Shown: positions 27,824-39,099 of the stretch, in pieces
Position numbering within the stretch: position 1 is the stretch's first letter
Layout of the letters: each line of letters begins with the position of its first letter
Assembly: GCA_037576215.1 (NCBI GenBank)
Contig: JBANDB010000004.1
Location: 1,984,001-2,048,000 of the forward strand
Source: Armillaria gallica
Taxonomy: Eukaryota > Basidiomycota > Agaricomycetes > Agaricales > Physalacriaceae
Length of the DNA stretch: 64,000 nucleotides
Direction of reading: 5' to 3'
Translations under genes and position numbers: made by a program
Notes under the pieces: generated by a model
Told to the model about the DNA's origin: nothing
The model's database searches: none
The model's input: only the letters and a program-made list of their open reading frames with translations

Positions 27824-28141
27824 TGTTGGACGTAGTAGCAGTACGAGACGCACACGGACGACGTATTTGATTTTACTTTCCTTTTTCGTTTACATTGCAC
27901 AGCCTCGCATCTCAGCTTTTACCAACCAGCTGAGATGTGAGTACCTCTACGTATATTCGTCCTAATGTCATACTTACCATATTATAGTAACGCTACGCCG
28001 TTCTATTTAGGTATCTAATACAAAGCTTTTACCAACCAGCTGAGATTAACGCTACGCCGTTCTATTTAGCGACGCTCTCCTTTTCTCTTCCGAACCTACT
28101 TTCCGTTGCCACGTCCGAGCCGTACCTCAATAACTCCAAGA
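27824..28141 (+). repeat. Copia 5' LTR (318 bp)
   Basis: The LTR begins TGTTGGACG and ends CTCCAAGA. It holds two direct copies of GCTTTTACCAACCAGCTGAG (near 27915 and 28025); the first sits in a CTCAGC/GCTGAG hairpin. The block ACGCTACGCCGTTCTATTTA also occurs twice. Confidence 0.95.
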
Positions 28142-28153
28142 GGTTATGGGCCC
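28142..28153 (+). other. Copia primer-binding site, complementary to initiator tRNA-Met anticodon arm
   Basis: GGTTATGGGCCC directly abuts the 5' LTR. Its reverse complement, GGGCCCATAACC, is the anticodon stem-loop of eukaryotic initiator tRNA-Met. This fits internal (half-tRNA) priming as known for Drosophila copia. The ATG at 28146 inside the site opens the gag frame. Confidence 0.75.
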
Positions 28154-31100
28154 CGCTACCATGTCAGCGACAACTGCCATAAAGCTAATCAGTACAGCAA
28201 AGCTTGAAGACGATGGGTCAAACTGGGTAGCGTTCGAAGAAAAATTACCAACAAGTTCCTGGACAAGGGTCTTGGCCGACACCTACGGGGAACTGCTCGT
28301 GCACCCCCTCATCCAGTTGAGCACAAAGGAAAATTCTACCGGTCTACCGATGCTGGATTTTCGCACCCTCTCTCAGATGATGACCTGGAGAAGCTGGAGG
28401 ACAAGTTTGAAGAGTATGAGCAGAAAGAGGCAAAGATGCGCACCATCATTTATGAATCCATCTCCGACTCTACCTTCAATGAGATCAAAGGCGAAGCAAC
28501 AGCTGCTCTCGTCTGGAAAAAGCTCATCTCTGTCATGACTGGCAAGGGCGACCTCGTACGCGAACACCTCCTTACTCGGCTTGGCAACATGTCCTGCTCT
28601 GATGAAGGCAACATGCGAGAGCACCTTGGCGAGATGAAGATCCTCCGTGAACGCATTGAGGGCATGGGCCTGAAAATCGAGGACAACCAGTACACGTCGA
28701 TGATCCAAAAATCACTCCCACCTTCTTATGACCACATCCGCCGCACCCTCTCCGCTGCCAGCAAATTCACAGGAAAGCCCCTCACATCGGAAATCCTTGT
28801 TGCGGCACTGCACGAAGAATGGGACGAAGAAGTGGCATCAAAGGCCACAGCTGAAAACGTGGCAATGTCTGCTCAACGGCAGAACAAAGGAAAAGGCCAG
28901 AGCTCAGGGGGGAAGTCAAAGAAAAAGCCAGACAGATCCCACCTTAAATGCACGAACCCGGTATGCGGTAAAACCGGCCACCTCATCGCAGATTGCTGGT
29001 GCGAGGGTGGTGGAAAGGCGGGTCAAGGCCCAGCTTCGAAAAGGAACAAGGCTAAAGGAAAAGGGAAGGCGAAGGCATCAGCATCAGCAGCCATTGACGA
29101 AAGTGATGATGAACATGTCATTGCGGTTGTAGCTGATGACAATGATGACTCAAATGTGGCCTTAATGTGCACGTCGGACTACAAGGCCGAGGGCGATGCT
29201 CACGTAGCAAGGGGAGAAGAAGTTACAGCAATCGCTGATTGCGGAGCTTCGAAAACGTACTCACCCGAACGTTGGAGATTCAAAAATTACACCAACATCG
29301 ACCCGAAGCCCATTAAAGCCGCGAATGGTGAAGTCTTCTATGCAGTAGGCAAAGGGGACCTTCAATTACCATTGCCTATGGGCAAAGATGAAAAGCCCAC
29401 CATCGCAAGATTCCGAAACGCATACCATGCACCGAAAATGGCATACACCCTCATATCCTTATCACACGTCAGCCGTGCTGGATTCCCCATCCATATTGAA
29501 CCCACTGACCGTACCATGTATATCCGCACACCACGACCCGATGCTAAGGTCATAGCCAAGATCCCCGAAGTCGGAGGCCTATATATCATCTCAACCCCAG
29601 GTACACGCCAGACCACGGGAGCAAAACCAGATGTCGCTATGGCGGCAGGTAAGCTCAAAGTGAACATCACTGAGCTACACAATATCTGTGCTCACCGAAG
29701 CCATACCACTCTCCGTCGCATGTACGTTGATGGCCATATTGAGGGAATCGAGCTTGACCTGAATTCCAAACCGGAATTTTGCGAGACCTGTGTGAAGGCC
29801 AAAGCAAAGCGCAAACCGTTCCCCAAACAAGGCCAATACGAGTACGTTGAGAACACTGGCGACAAGGTTGTTGGAGACTTGATGGGACCGATGTCCGTCG
29901 TATCACTTGGGGGAGCACGCTATGCCTGCACATACCGCGATTTACACACCCACGAATCAAAATCCGAATACTTATCAAAGAAATCGGGTACCTTTGGGTC
30001 GTACAAGCGCTACGAGATCTGGATCAAGGTCCAGCGCGGTGTTGAGGTTATAAAGATCCTGGGTACGGATCAAGGGGGAGAATTCCTAAGCGACGAGTTC
30101 ACTCAGCACCTCAAGGCGAAGGGGACAGAGCGGCACCTTACAGTACATGATTCCCCACAGTCGAACGGAATTGCTGAACGTTCCAATGGATATCTGATGG
30201 ACACGACAAGAGCATTCCTAATCAGTTCAGGACTACCAAAATATCTATGGGCTGAAGCTCACCGGCACGCCGAATGGGTCTACAACCGCACCCCAACAAA
30301 AGCAATACCATCAGGGAAAACCCCATTTGAGATGGCAACTGGCAGGAAGCCCAACATCTCCGGTCTTCGCCCATGGGGATGCCGTTGCTGGGTCCGAGTC
30401 AAGGCACCGGAAAAGCTTGGGGAACATGCTGTTGAGGCGCGTTTTGTGGGAATTGATACTGAAGCTAAAGGCTGGAGGATTTACTGGCCTGGAAAGCGAA
30501 GGGTCAGCATCGAACGCGATGTTTACTTCAATAAAGAAGACCTGACTCCAGAACCATTCGTCGTCGAGGGGGAGGATGAAGATATCGACTCTCCTCAGGC
30601 TCCAAAGTCATCTACAGCCTCTCAGCCCACTGAAAATCAGCCAGATGAACCACAAATGCCCACAGAAACTCACCCAGAACGTCCGGAATCTCCACTCACA
30701 GACATAGAGTCTGATTATACTCCTCAGCCAAGCCGCCCCAAGCGCTCTGCAGCTCCAAAACCAGGCCAACTCGCACAACCAGACTTGCGTAGACGTCCCA
30801 CCACTGCTGGAATAGCGGTAACCATGGCCGAAGATGAGTCAGATGATGATGAGGATGAAGAGCCATTGGGCTCCTCGCTGGTAGACTATGCCATGGTAGC
30901 GGATGTTGAACCAGTGACCATGAAAGAGGCGCTGAGTGGTCCTGATGAAGAGGAATGGCGTGAGTCGATGCTTGCGGAAGTAAGGCAGTGCGAGAAGAAG
31001 AAAGCGTGGAAGGTGATGAAACGAGAAGATGTTCCCACGAATGCAAATATCGTGGACACGAGGTTCGTTTACCGGGTCAAACGGAACGAAACTGGCGAGC

Positions 31101-32512
31101 CCGAAAAGGCTAAGTCGCGTTTCGTAGCTAAAGGATTCACACAGGTTCAAGGTGTTGATTATTTTGACACTTATGCCCCGGTTGTGCGCCTCCCCACTCT
31201 CCGCATCCTACTATCCATGGCTGCATCTCGTGACGCAATAATTGACCAAGCTGATATCAAAAACGCATACCTGCATGCAAATATCACTGAGGAGATCTAT
31301 ATCAAGTTCCCGAACAGATACGAAGAATTCTTCGAGATCCCGGAACACCTCAAGGGCCAGAACGTCTGTGCCAAGCTGCTCAAGTGTCTATATGGCACAA
31401 AGCAAGCAGGCCGAGGCTGGTACCAGACCCTAAAGTCAACAATGATCTCCCTCGGGTTCACAATTAGCAATGCGGATGAGGCCGTCTTCTATCGGATCGA
31501 GTCAGCGACAAAATACACCATCGTCGCAGTTGCCACGGATGACTTTACCATCATAGCAAACTCCCAAGAAGAGTCGAACCGATTTAAACAAGAAATTGGC
31601 TCTCATTTTGAGCTAGTTGATCTTGGGCCTATTCACTGGCTACTGGGTATGCACATCACTCGGGACTGGGAAAAACACACTATCAGCATTGGACAATCAG
31701 CATATATTGACCAGATTGCGAAACGATTCGGTGTTGAGGAAATGGCCCCATTTGCGACACCAATGGAAGCAAATCTCGATTTGAACCCAGAATCACCTTC
31801 TGTATCCACGGAACCAGTTACACCACGCGAAAAAGCACTTTACCGTGAACTCCTGGGCTCCCTCATGTATGTCGCAGTCGGTTCCCGCCCTGAAATCAGC
31901 TATTCGGTCTCAGCACTCTCACAATTTGTGGAGGAACCGCGCTCAACTCACCTAAAGGCCGGATTCCGAGTCCTCCGCTATCTGAAGGGCACACGCGACC
32001 AACGGCTCATAATCGGTGGCCCTGATATCAATCCCAAGGGCTATCATGACGCTGCATATGCCAACCAGCCCGGGCGGAAATCTATGTCCGGATTCGTGCT
32101 GTTCATGGGTCAGGGCGCCGTCATGTGGACATCTAGAAAACAACCAATCGTTACTGTCTCCACAGGTGAATCGGAATACGTCGGACTGACACCAGCATCC
32201 AAAAATATGATCTGGCTGCACAAGATCCTTTCCGAGCTCTCCACCTTCATCGCAAACCCTTCCATCTATCCATCTGAGCCCACCATCCTCTACTCTGACA
32301 GCCAAAATGCCCTCTCTATTGCCAAGGATTCAGTATTCCATGAACGTACAAAGCATATTGGAGTCCGTTACCATTTCATTCGGCAAACCGTTGAGGAAGG
32401 CCACATCAGATTGCAATACTGCCCAACCGATGACATGATTGCCGATGTCCTGACAAAGCCGTTGGCTCGTCAAAAGTTCAAGAAGTTTACGGAAGCGCTG
32501 GGCGTCATGTAA
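28146..32512 (+). pseudogene. Copia gag-pol polyprotein, one frame break in gag
   Basis: This is a single gag-pol frame as usual for Copia, except for a break near 28246. There the frame changes in a way that fits loss of one base, about 34 codons after the ATG at 28146. From 28436 an open stretch of 1,358 codons follows. It holds a zinc knuckle (CTNPVCGKTGHLIADC, about residue 172 of that frame) and a protease with DCGA (residue 268) in place of the common DSGA/DTGA. It also holds a pre-integrase HH-CC block (FCETCVKAKAK), an integrase core with the D, D and E residues in VVGDLMG, LGTDQGGEF and GIAERSN, and reverse transcriptase (QADIKNAYLHA; VATDDFT at the YVDD site). RNase H (YSDSQNALSIAKD) and the ending ALGVM complete it. 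The shift lies in gag, so the polymerase end may be intact. Confidence 0.85.
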
Positions 32513-32539
32513 ACGAGTCGCGTATGTCTCGAGGGGGAG

Positions 32540-32857
32540 TGTTGGACGTAGTAGCAGTACGAGACGCACACGGACGACGTATTTGATTTTACTTTCCTTT
32601 TTCGTTTACATTGCACAGCCTCGCATCTCAGCTTTTACCAACCAGCTGAGATGTGAGTACCTCTACGTATATTCGTCCTAATGTCATACTTACCATATTA
32701 TAGTAACGCTACGCCGTTCTATTTAGGTATCTAATACAAAGCTTTTACCAACCAGCTGAGATTAACGCTACGCCGTTCTATTTAGCGACGCTCTCCTTTT
32801 CTCTTCCGAACCTACTTTCCGTTGCCACGTCCGAGCCGTACCTCAATAACTCCAAGA
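32540..32857 (+). repeat. Copia 3' LTR (318 bp)
   Basis: This looks identical to the 5' LTR by eye and is followed by the CAGAG target duplication. A purine tract lies at 32530-32539. Confidence 0.95.
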
Positions 32858-35800
32858 CAGAGTACCCAGCAAAGCGATATGGCCCAGTAGGTTGCTCGTC
32901 CTTGATTTTACGTCTGTAAAATGCCACAAGGTCTTCCAGGCTCGTCATTGGCGCATCCGGTGTCACCTGGACAGTCCACACAGCTGTGCGGAATTTCTCC
33001 GGATACGACCTGAAGTCGAATGCAAGACCCGCACCTCCTGCAGACTCTTTAGCGACAAATATACCGAAGGTGAAAGGGGAACTGACCGTGAAAGAGGATT
33101 AGCGGCGGCTCTCCTTTCCCTGTTCTGAGTTTGACAATGGTCTCGCCGGGTTCAGGAAGTTTAGTGAACGCGATTACAGGCTCACTCCCGTCGTCTTCGT
33201 CTTCAGTCTCCGTGGATCCATTAGACTGAGATGATATGACGGTGTCGTGAACAAAGGCGCTTAAAAGAGATATCGAAGGATTATTGAAAACGAAATTCTG
33301 TGGCAACGTCCGGATGGCGCCTGTCGAGATTGCGTGGGTTTTCCGAAGGGTGCTGGTAATCGTGTTGCGGATTGCAATGGCTATCAGACTTCAGGAGGTA
33401 TCAGCTTGGAATGTCGGTCACGGAGGAAACGAATGGCAGACCTGTCGACTCCGACAACAAAAAGGTCCTGCGTATCGGCTATTTGAGCATCGGTGCGAAG
33501 AAGGCTATGTACAACGCGCCGAATCCATTCTGTAATCTCATCGATGTTCCATTTCTGTGGTGCCGGAATATTAGATACGGAGACGTTGTCAACCGCTTCG
33601 TACGCCGCCTCGATCTCTCTGCTATAGGCCTCCAAAATAGCCGGTCGTCGAAGAGTCCCTTTAGAAGTGAACGTGAATGGCTTGGATGGATGCGTGACGA
33701 TGATCATCTATGATATCGATGTCAATGTGGGCTCGTGCCGAATAATAATGTGGTTACACGGACCTCTTTGAAAATCCTCGAATGTTGTGGCGCCTCTTCA
33801 TTAGCCTTAGATACCGTGTCCCTACGAAAAGATGTCAACACGCTGAGTATTAGAAGAAGGCATAAAACCTTACCAAATGCTCGCACGAAAGTCGGCGAGG
33901 TCTTTCTCATTGGTTGGGTCAAATTCATCCCCTGGCGCTGGTGAGACTAGCACTCCAGGTTGGAATCTAGATCTACCAAACATAACAGCGGCGGCGATTC
34001 GTTTGTCAGTAGTAATCATTTTTTCTGCTAGAGTATCAGTGCAGTACATGGCAAGATGGAGAAAATAGAACATGCCGATTGGAGTCGGGTTTGTCTTTTC
34101 CTGTGATATGCGTTAGTAGGAGTGGTTGGAACTTAGTAAAAGCTGAACTCACTCCAGTGCTGTGAATAATTTGGTCGTCTGTCGAGGTACGATGTCAAGG
34201 CCAGTCTTATGAAACTCCGAGTGAGATAAATCATACCATGTCTTCCATAACACTTGAACATTTTAGGATTGGTGGGATGCCTGATAAATAGATCTGTAGT
34301 GTCGTATGCCCGGACGCCATTTATTGTAGTGTTGAAGACCGCGGGCGAATATCCTGTTTTGGGATTTTCCTTCAAAAGATCAGAACGAACTCAACGGACA
34401 AAATATCAACATCGGGTGATTTACCTTGATAACTACATGGAACATGTTTTCTTCTCCTTCGACAGGTACCAGAACATACTCGAGATAACTTGCCCACTGC
34501 AACGAAAGAGTAAGCCCAAGTCGATAGCGTGGTAGTTTTAAATTCACCTCAAACCATTCCCACCCTTCGGCAGGCATCTCCTCTAATGTAACACTGTCAA
34601 CAACACCTCTCTCAAATCATATGAAATCACATACTAGGCATCATCTTAGCAGAGAAGGTGGTTTCGGTACTATAGAAAATTATAAGTATACATGTTGATC
34701 TTCTATATCCTAGACAGCGACAAACCTGCCGAATAGTGCACAAAGGGGTACGCCCTTGGCTACCAATGAGTCCCCAGCAGATTTGGCAAGCGGTCCACCT
34801 CCAAATACCTGCCAAAAATCAGCCAAACGGTCGTCAGAATTAGATTAAAAAATCATACTGCAACTGTAACTTTCGTTAAAGCTTCGACAGCGGCCGGATC
34901 GTGCGCCCATGCCTAGTAATCAATGAAGTTTAGTTTCTGTACACAAGGAATAGAGAAAGTCGCCTACCTCATAAAAGTGGGGAACACAAAAGACGATCGT
35001 GCATTTCGTCGCTATAATGCCCTCCATAACACGCTCTGGTGTCGGCACAATGGGTGGATTCTGAGGAGGGAATACCGCTATAGTCACGCCGTCAGAAGCC
35101 TAAAGTTATTGGTCAAAGGAGAAAATAGAGGATTATTTGACGTACGGCAGCCATGATTGTCCAACATCCCATAAGATCTAGGCAGGTACTTGTCATGACA
35201 ATATTTGTCTTGATCTGGACGAAACCACGCACGATACATCGCTGAGCCATGCGCGGACATAACGTGTCCGCAAACATTGAGGTCTCCGCAAGCTTGAGAG
35301 CTATATCAGATCTTGAAACTGAATAAAAGAAGGGAAGGGCACACATAAAATGATACCATGCATCGTATAAAAGCGATGGGTATACGGAATCGGGCGGGGG
35401 AACCGCGTTGATCCTGAAGAATGTACAATGAGCGCCAGTTGTTCCAAGTCAGGGCGCACATGCGGCAGCGGCTCCGAATCATTCTTCAAATAGAGGTCCT
35501 CGAATGTCGGCATCGGTATGGTGTTGATACCATCTTGCATGCGGGCGAGTTCCTGCATCGCAGGGTCGGCACTGACAATTAGGTTCCTGCATCCAGTGCT
35601 TTCGAGCAGGTGAGCGACAGCTGCGGGGGAATTGCGGGTAGAGATCGGGAATGCAGTGTATCCGGCGCGTATGATTCCAGCGACAACGGTGAGGAACGTT
35701 ATGCCATCTGCAGGGGAAAATACTTATTTTAGCCAGTGGTCAACCAGCTGAAACGGGCGTCGTACCAGCATTTGCCAGGACTCCTACAACGGGAGTGGAG

Positions 35801-36021
35801 TCCGTTCTAGGAACGTTCTCAAGAGCAATGCGACCTGCGGCGTGGATAGCCTTGGTGACCTCACTCCAAGTGACTTTGTGAATGTGGTTCTGGTCAAAGA
35901 ACTGAAAGACAGGATGGTCTGGGCTATGCTGCGCGTTGTAGTCGAATATTTCCGGGTAAGTGAGCGATCCGTCGAGAGGAGGATGAGTAAATGTCGAGGA
36001 GGAACCAGGAGAAGTCTTCAT

Positions 36022-37681
36022 GGGAGAGATATGTTAAGTATTCGTCAACAGACATTACCGGATTATTTATACCCTTCCTCGCAGGCGCAGAGTTGTCTAC
36101 TGCGACTGGAAGCATAATTAGCACATGTATTGCGGCAACATGATAATCCACTGTCATCGACGAGCAAACAAGGAAGATGACGATTCAAACAATAGTCGTA
36201 ATAACGCCGGATCCAGGTGCCCGTCGGTCGTGCGAAGGAAGCTGCACCTGCCACAGCCGGCCCGGTAGGGAGAATTCCAACTAGAAAATCACAACTCAAA
36301 AAGCACGCATTTTACTGAGTTGTTCAAGCGTTCCCTTCCACACTTAAGCAATTGGTAGATGGCCAACCTGTTCGGCAAGTTGGTAGAGACGGTATTTTAA
36401 CTTGGAGATCCAGGGGACGTAATGACTTCCAGACACCACGGGTGTCACGGCTCTGAATTTGAGTCTGAGCGCCAAACGGTGAGAGCGATCGGACCTTGAT
36501 CGGACCGATGCTGGAAAAAGCGCATCCACGTGACCCGATACTTCATCACCACCACCTCCGTGAATGAAGCGGTCTAAAAATATCACGAAAAACGGCATTT
36601 GTCGCACTTGTCTTCGATCATTTGGTAATTCAGAAGACAGAAAATGGAAGGTATGTGGGAATCAAAATTTGTCTGTTTTTACCCTCGATACCGAAATCAT
36701 TTATGCTAGGTCTGGGTGGGATAACAGTAATAGAGGAAGTTTTGCATACAGTTTCAACCTTAGAGTCATTCTTATCTGATTTAAACCCTCGTACAGGCTT
36801 CGAATACCAGCCCTGGTGAGATGCCTTGTCTGTCTCCGGCCTTGCTCCGGCCCATACTCGATGCTGTCAAGGTCCATGATTGTCCCGCGTGTTGGTACGC
36901 CGGTATCGGGCATTTTCCAGAACTTCTGAGTCAGATTTTTTCTCCAGATACGTCAGTTTACCGATGCGCGAACTTAATTGTTTTCGAAGAAGAAATGTCG
37001 ATTACGATCCGCAGGCAAGGTCCGCATCCGATGGCACCGTACTGGTTCTTTAACGATAACGCAAAGTTGTATCAGCATAAACTTTGGTTGCAAATTGAGT
37101 CCTTACTGAAGCACTGGTCTCACGCACTTTTCATGACCGATAAACCTCACTCGGTATTGGGTAATATCACCGAGAAAGCGACATGTCGCGTTCCCAATCA
37201 TCTACCTATCTGATTCCATCGATGTTGAAGAGTCGTGGGGGAAAATTCCAACATATCCAAAATAGTATGCTTTCTTCCATCTCCTGAAAAGCTATGTTGC
37301 TGATAAATAGTATAACATTGTTTATTATGAAGGTGGCTGGCTACACACGGATATTATCCTTGGTCTGCTATCTCCCGAAATGCCCTAAGCTATCACTCAT
37401 ATCGTTTTCACGCTTCTTCCCTCGGATGATCGCTCAAGAACCTGAAAAAGTATAGTGAATGATCAATCAACCTTTCCTCGAGTACACTGTTGGTCAAACA
37501 GTCGTAGTCATAATACAGGTTTGAACGCACAGTCCGATGGTGACGGACAACATCCGGACCGGGCATCCGGCTATCGCATTATTTATCGCACCCTGTATCG
37601 CACTGCAGGTATGTCTCCCATGATATCTTCCTTCTAGTATAGTCATAGTATAATGCAGCCCAATATAGCTGGTGGTCCACT
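36022..37681. other. No convincing gene between NRPS-like gene and LRR remnant
   Basis: The NRPS-like promoter should be at the left end. A 130-codon plus-strand frame at 36821-37213 (MPCLSPALLRPILDAVK) has no domain I recognise and may be chance or a remnant of an F-box-type gene. Nothing else is supported. Confidence 0.4.
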
Positions 37682-38613
37682 GTGAAGGTGTTATACCCTT
37701 CGTGTAATTCGCCTCGTCGGACGAAAATGGTTGACACGCTCCACCTATCACCTCTTCCGGCGTGGTGTTGTTCTCCGGTACGATATAGACGGTTTCAATT
37801 TCTCAAATGCAAACCTTATGTGTATCCATTGGTTACATCCTTGACGATCATCTACATCGACACTTCCTCTGGCCGTCGTCCTTCCATGATGCCAGATATC
37901 TTCGCTCCTTTGACCCAATTGGAGAGCCTCACGCTCTGTGGCACAGGCTGTACCATCAAATCCATGTCCACCGACACTCTTGCAAGCCTTGGCTGTCTAA
38001 GCGAGTCCAGCATCGGCTGTCTTACAACGGTCAGGCTAGAGCGCCTTGGTCGGCGCATGTCTCCCAAAAAATTCCCTCCTTTCCCCTCCTTCTAGCCGCA
38101 TTCAAAACAGGACTTCAAAAACCGACCATATCATCCGCCACTCGATTTGTCGCATTTGAACCAGAAAGCGTGAAGAGCTTGCTTAACGTCGAAGAGTTGG
38201 AGCTCCAGTATATACGCCCCAGTAGCTGGCGTCATGTCGCAGAGTTTCTCGATTGCCGTTTGAAGCGCCTCGTGGTCGACATCTGTGCTGACCAGTCCGA
38301 CCGGTGTCTTCCCGCACATTTATCCTTGGCACCATCGCGACCAGACGCTTTGCGAATCTTTCATTTTGAGTTTGCTACCGCTCTGTATGCGAACCCAGTA
38401 ATTTGGGGAAACTATGTGTTGGCGCGTGATGTTTTCTTCTCCGTCACAGATCTCGCGTCGACTCCTGTCGGGACCACTAACGAGCTCAGAGCACTAATTG
38501 AATGGTACCTTGACTGCTTTGTAGTCGCCCCGGCCCCATCGTATATCCGCAACATGCGAGTCCTTGACATTTCCAAGTCTCTTCCTTTGTCTTCGGCTTG
38601 GTTGTATAACTAA
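37682..38613 (+). pseudogene. F-box/LRR-type gene remnant with frame break
   Basis: Two overlapping frames together resemble an LRR-bearing fungal protein. The first gives VTSLTIIYIDTSS and FAPLTQLESLTLCGTGC up to a stop near 38095. The second continues with LLNVEELELQYIRPSSWRHV, RLKRLVVDICAD and ends SSAWLYN at 38613. The switch near 38080 looks like a frameshift; I find no intron there. Spaced hydrophobic L..L.L motifs support an LRR fold. No F-box is visible upstream. The type is inferred from the neighbouring F-box gene at 39100. Confidence 0.4.
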
Positions 38614-39099
38614 TAGATTTGTATTTTTGAACTACCGTTTCGTGAGCGCGAGTGAACACTTTGGCAGTCCGCGAGAAGTTTTCACGGCCTCGTGCCCGTT
38701 ACCTTGGCTTTGCTGAAGACGCCGTGAACAAAGGCTTCGCGGCGGCAAGCCCTACCCCTATACCGTTTTTGGCCACCACAATTCTTACCTCGTCTTTAAT
38801 CGAATGATAATCTAGGCAGAATATCAAGAAGACACGCCTTTTGAAGCTGAAGATCTTTTCCAATTTTCAATCGTCGTTGCACTGACGAAGCGAAACGGGT
38901 CTCGGCGTTTGCCGATCTGCCTTGGTGCAACTTACGGTCGAGACATTTCTCGTAACGCTGGTTCCATCGGGCCCCTCTAATAATTCCTCCGTCTCCCTGA
39001 TTGTCCCACAGTTGCTCTAAAGCCGAAGACAACCTTTGACTGTAGGTACCCTTCTATCGGCCAAATGTTCTTCTCTGACAAATAAAATCAAGACACAAT

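Larger units (their letters stand above)
27819..32862 (+). mobile_element. Complete Copia (Ty1) retrotransposon with 5-bp target duplication
   Basis: The element is 5,034 bp (27824-32857), flanked by CAGAG at 27819-27823 and 32858-32862. The LTRs are 318 bp and look identical, so insertion is recent. The order protease, integrase, reverse transcriptase, RNase H is that of Copia. A primer-binding site follows the 5' LTR directly, and a purine tract (GAGGGGGAG) precedes the 3' LTR. Confidence 0.95.
27271..36021 (-). pseudogene. NRPS-like synthetase (adenylation-carrier-thioesterase) interrupted by Copia
   Basis: Spliced without the insert, this would give about 1,000 residues. The start is MKTSPGSSSTFTHPPLDGSL at 36021. 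Adenylation blocks are HSSGSTRFPRPIPYTH (phosphate-binding loop, near 35400), VFGGGPLAKSAGDSL, LFGSTE, YDTTDLF and GRHDDQIIHSTGEKTNPTPI, all joined across short GT-AG introns. A carrier segment follows (IADTQDLFVVGVDRSAIRFLR, near 33440), in which the usual DSL serine motif reads DRS. A C-terminal thioesterase contains GKGEPPLILFHG, GPYRFAGYSAS (nucleophile elbow), LDLFPSLF and VPGGHMDFLEH; the stop is at 27271. A-T-TE enzymes of this type in basidiomycetes join aromatic keto acids into quinones or furanones. The Copia element at 27824-32857 splits the GYSAS motif, in antisense orientation. The substrate cannot be read by eye. Confidence 0.8.

Noticed and set aside
27900..28100. Inverted CTCAGC/GCTGAG stem as an independent terminator or small element
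   Set aside because: It is part of both Copia LTRs and so is explained by the element.
28373..28708. Minus-strand ORF of 111 codons within Copia
   Set aside because: It is the antisense shadow of gag and shows no domain.
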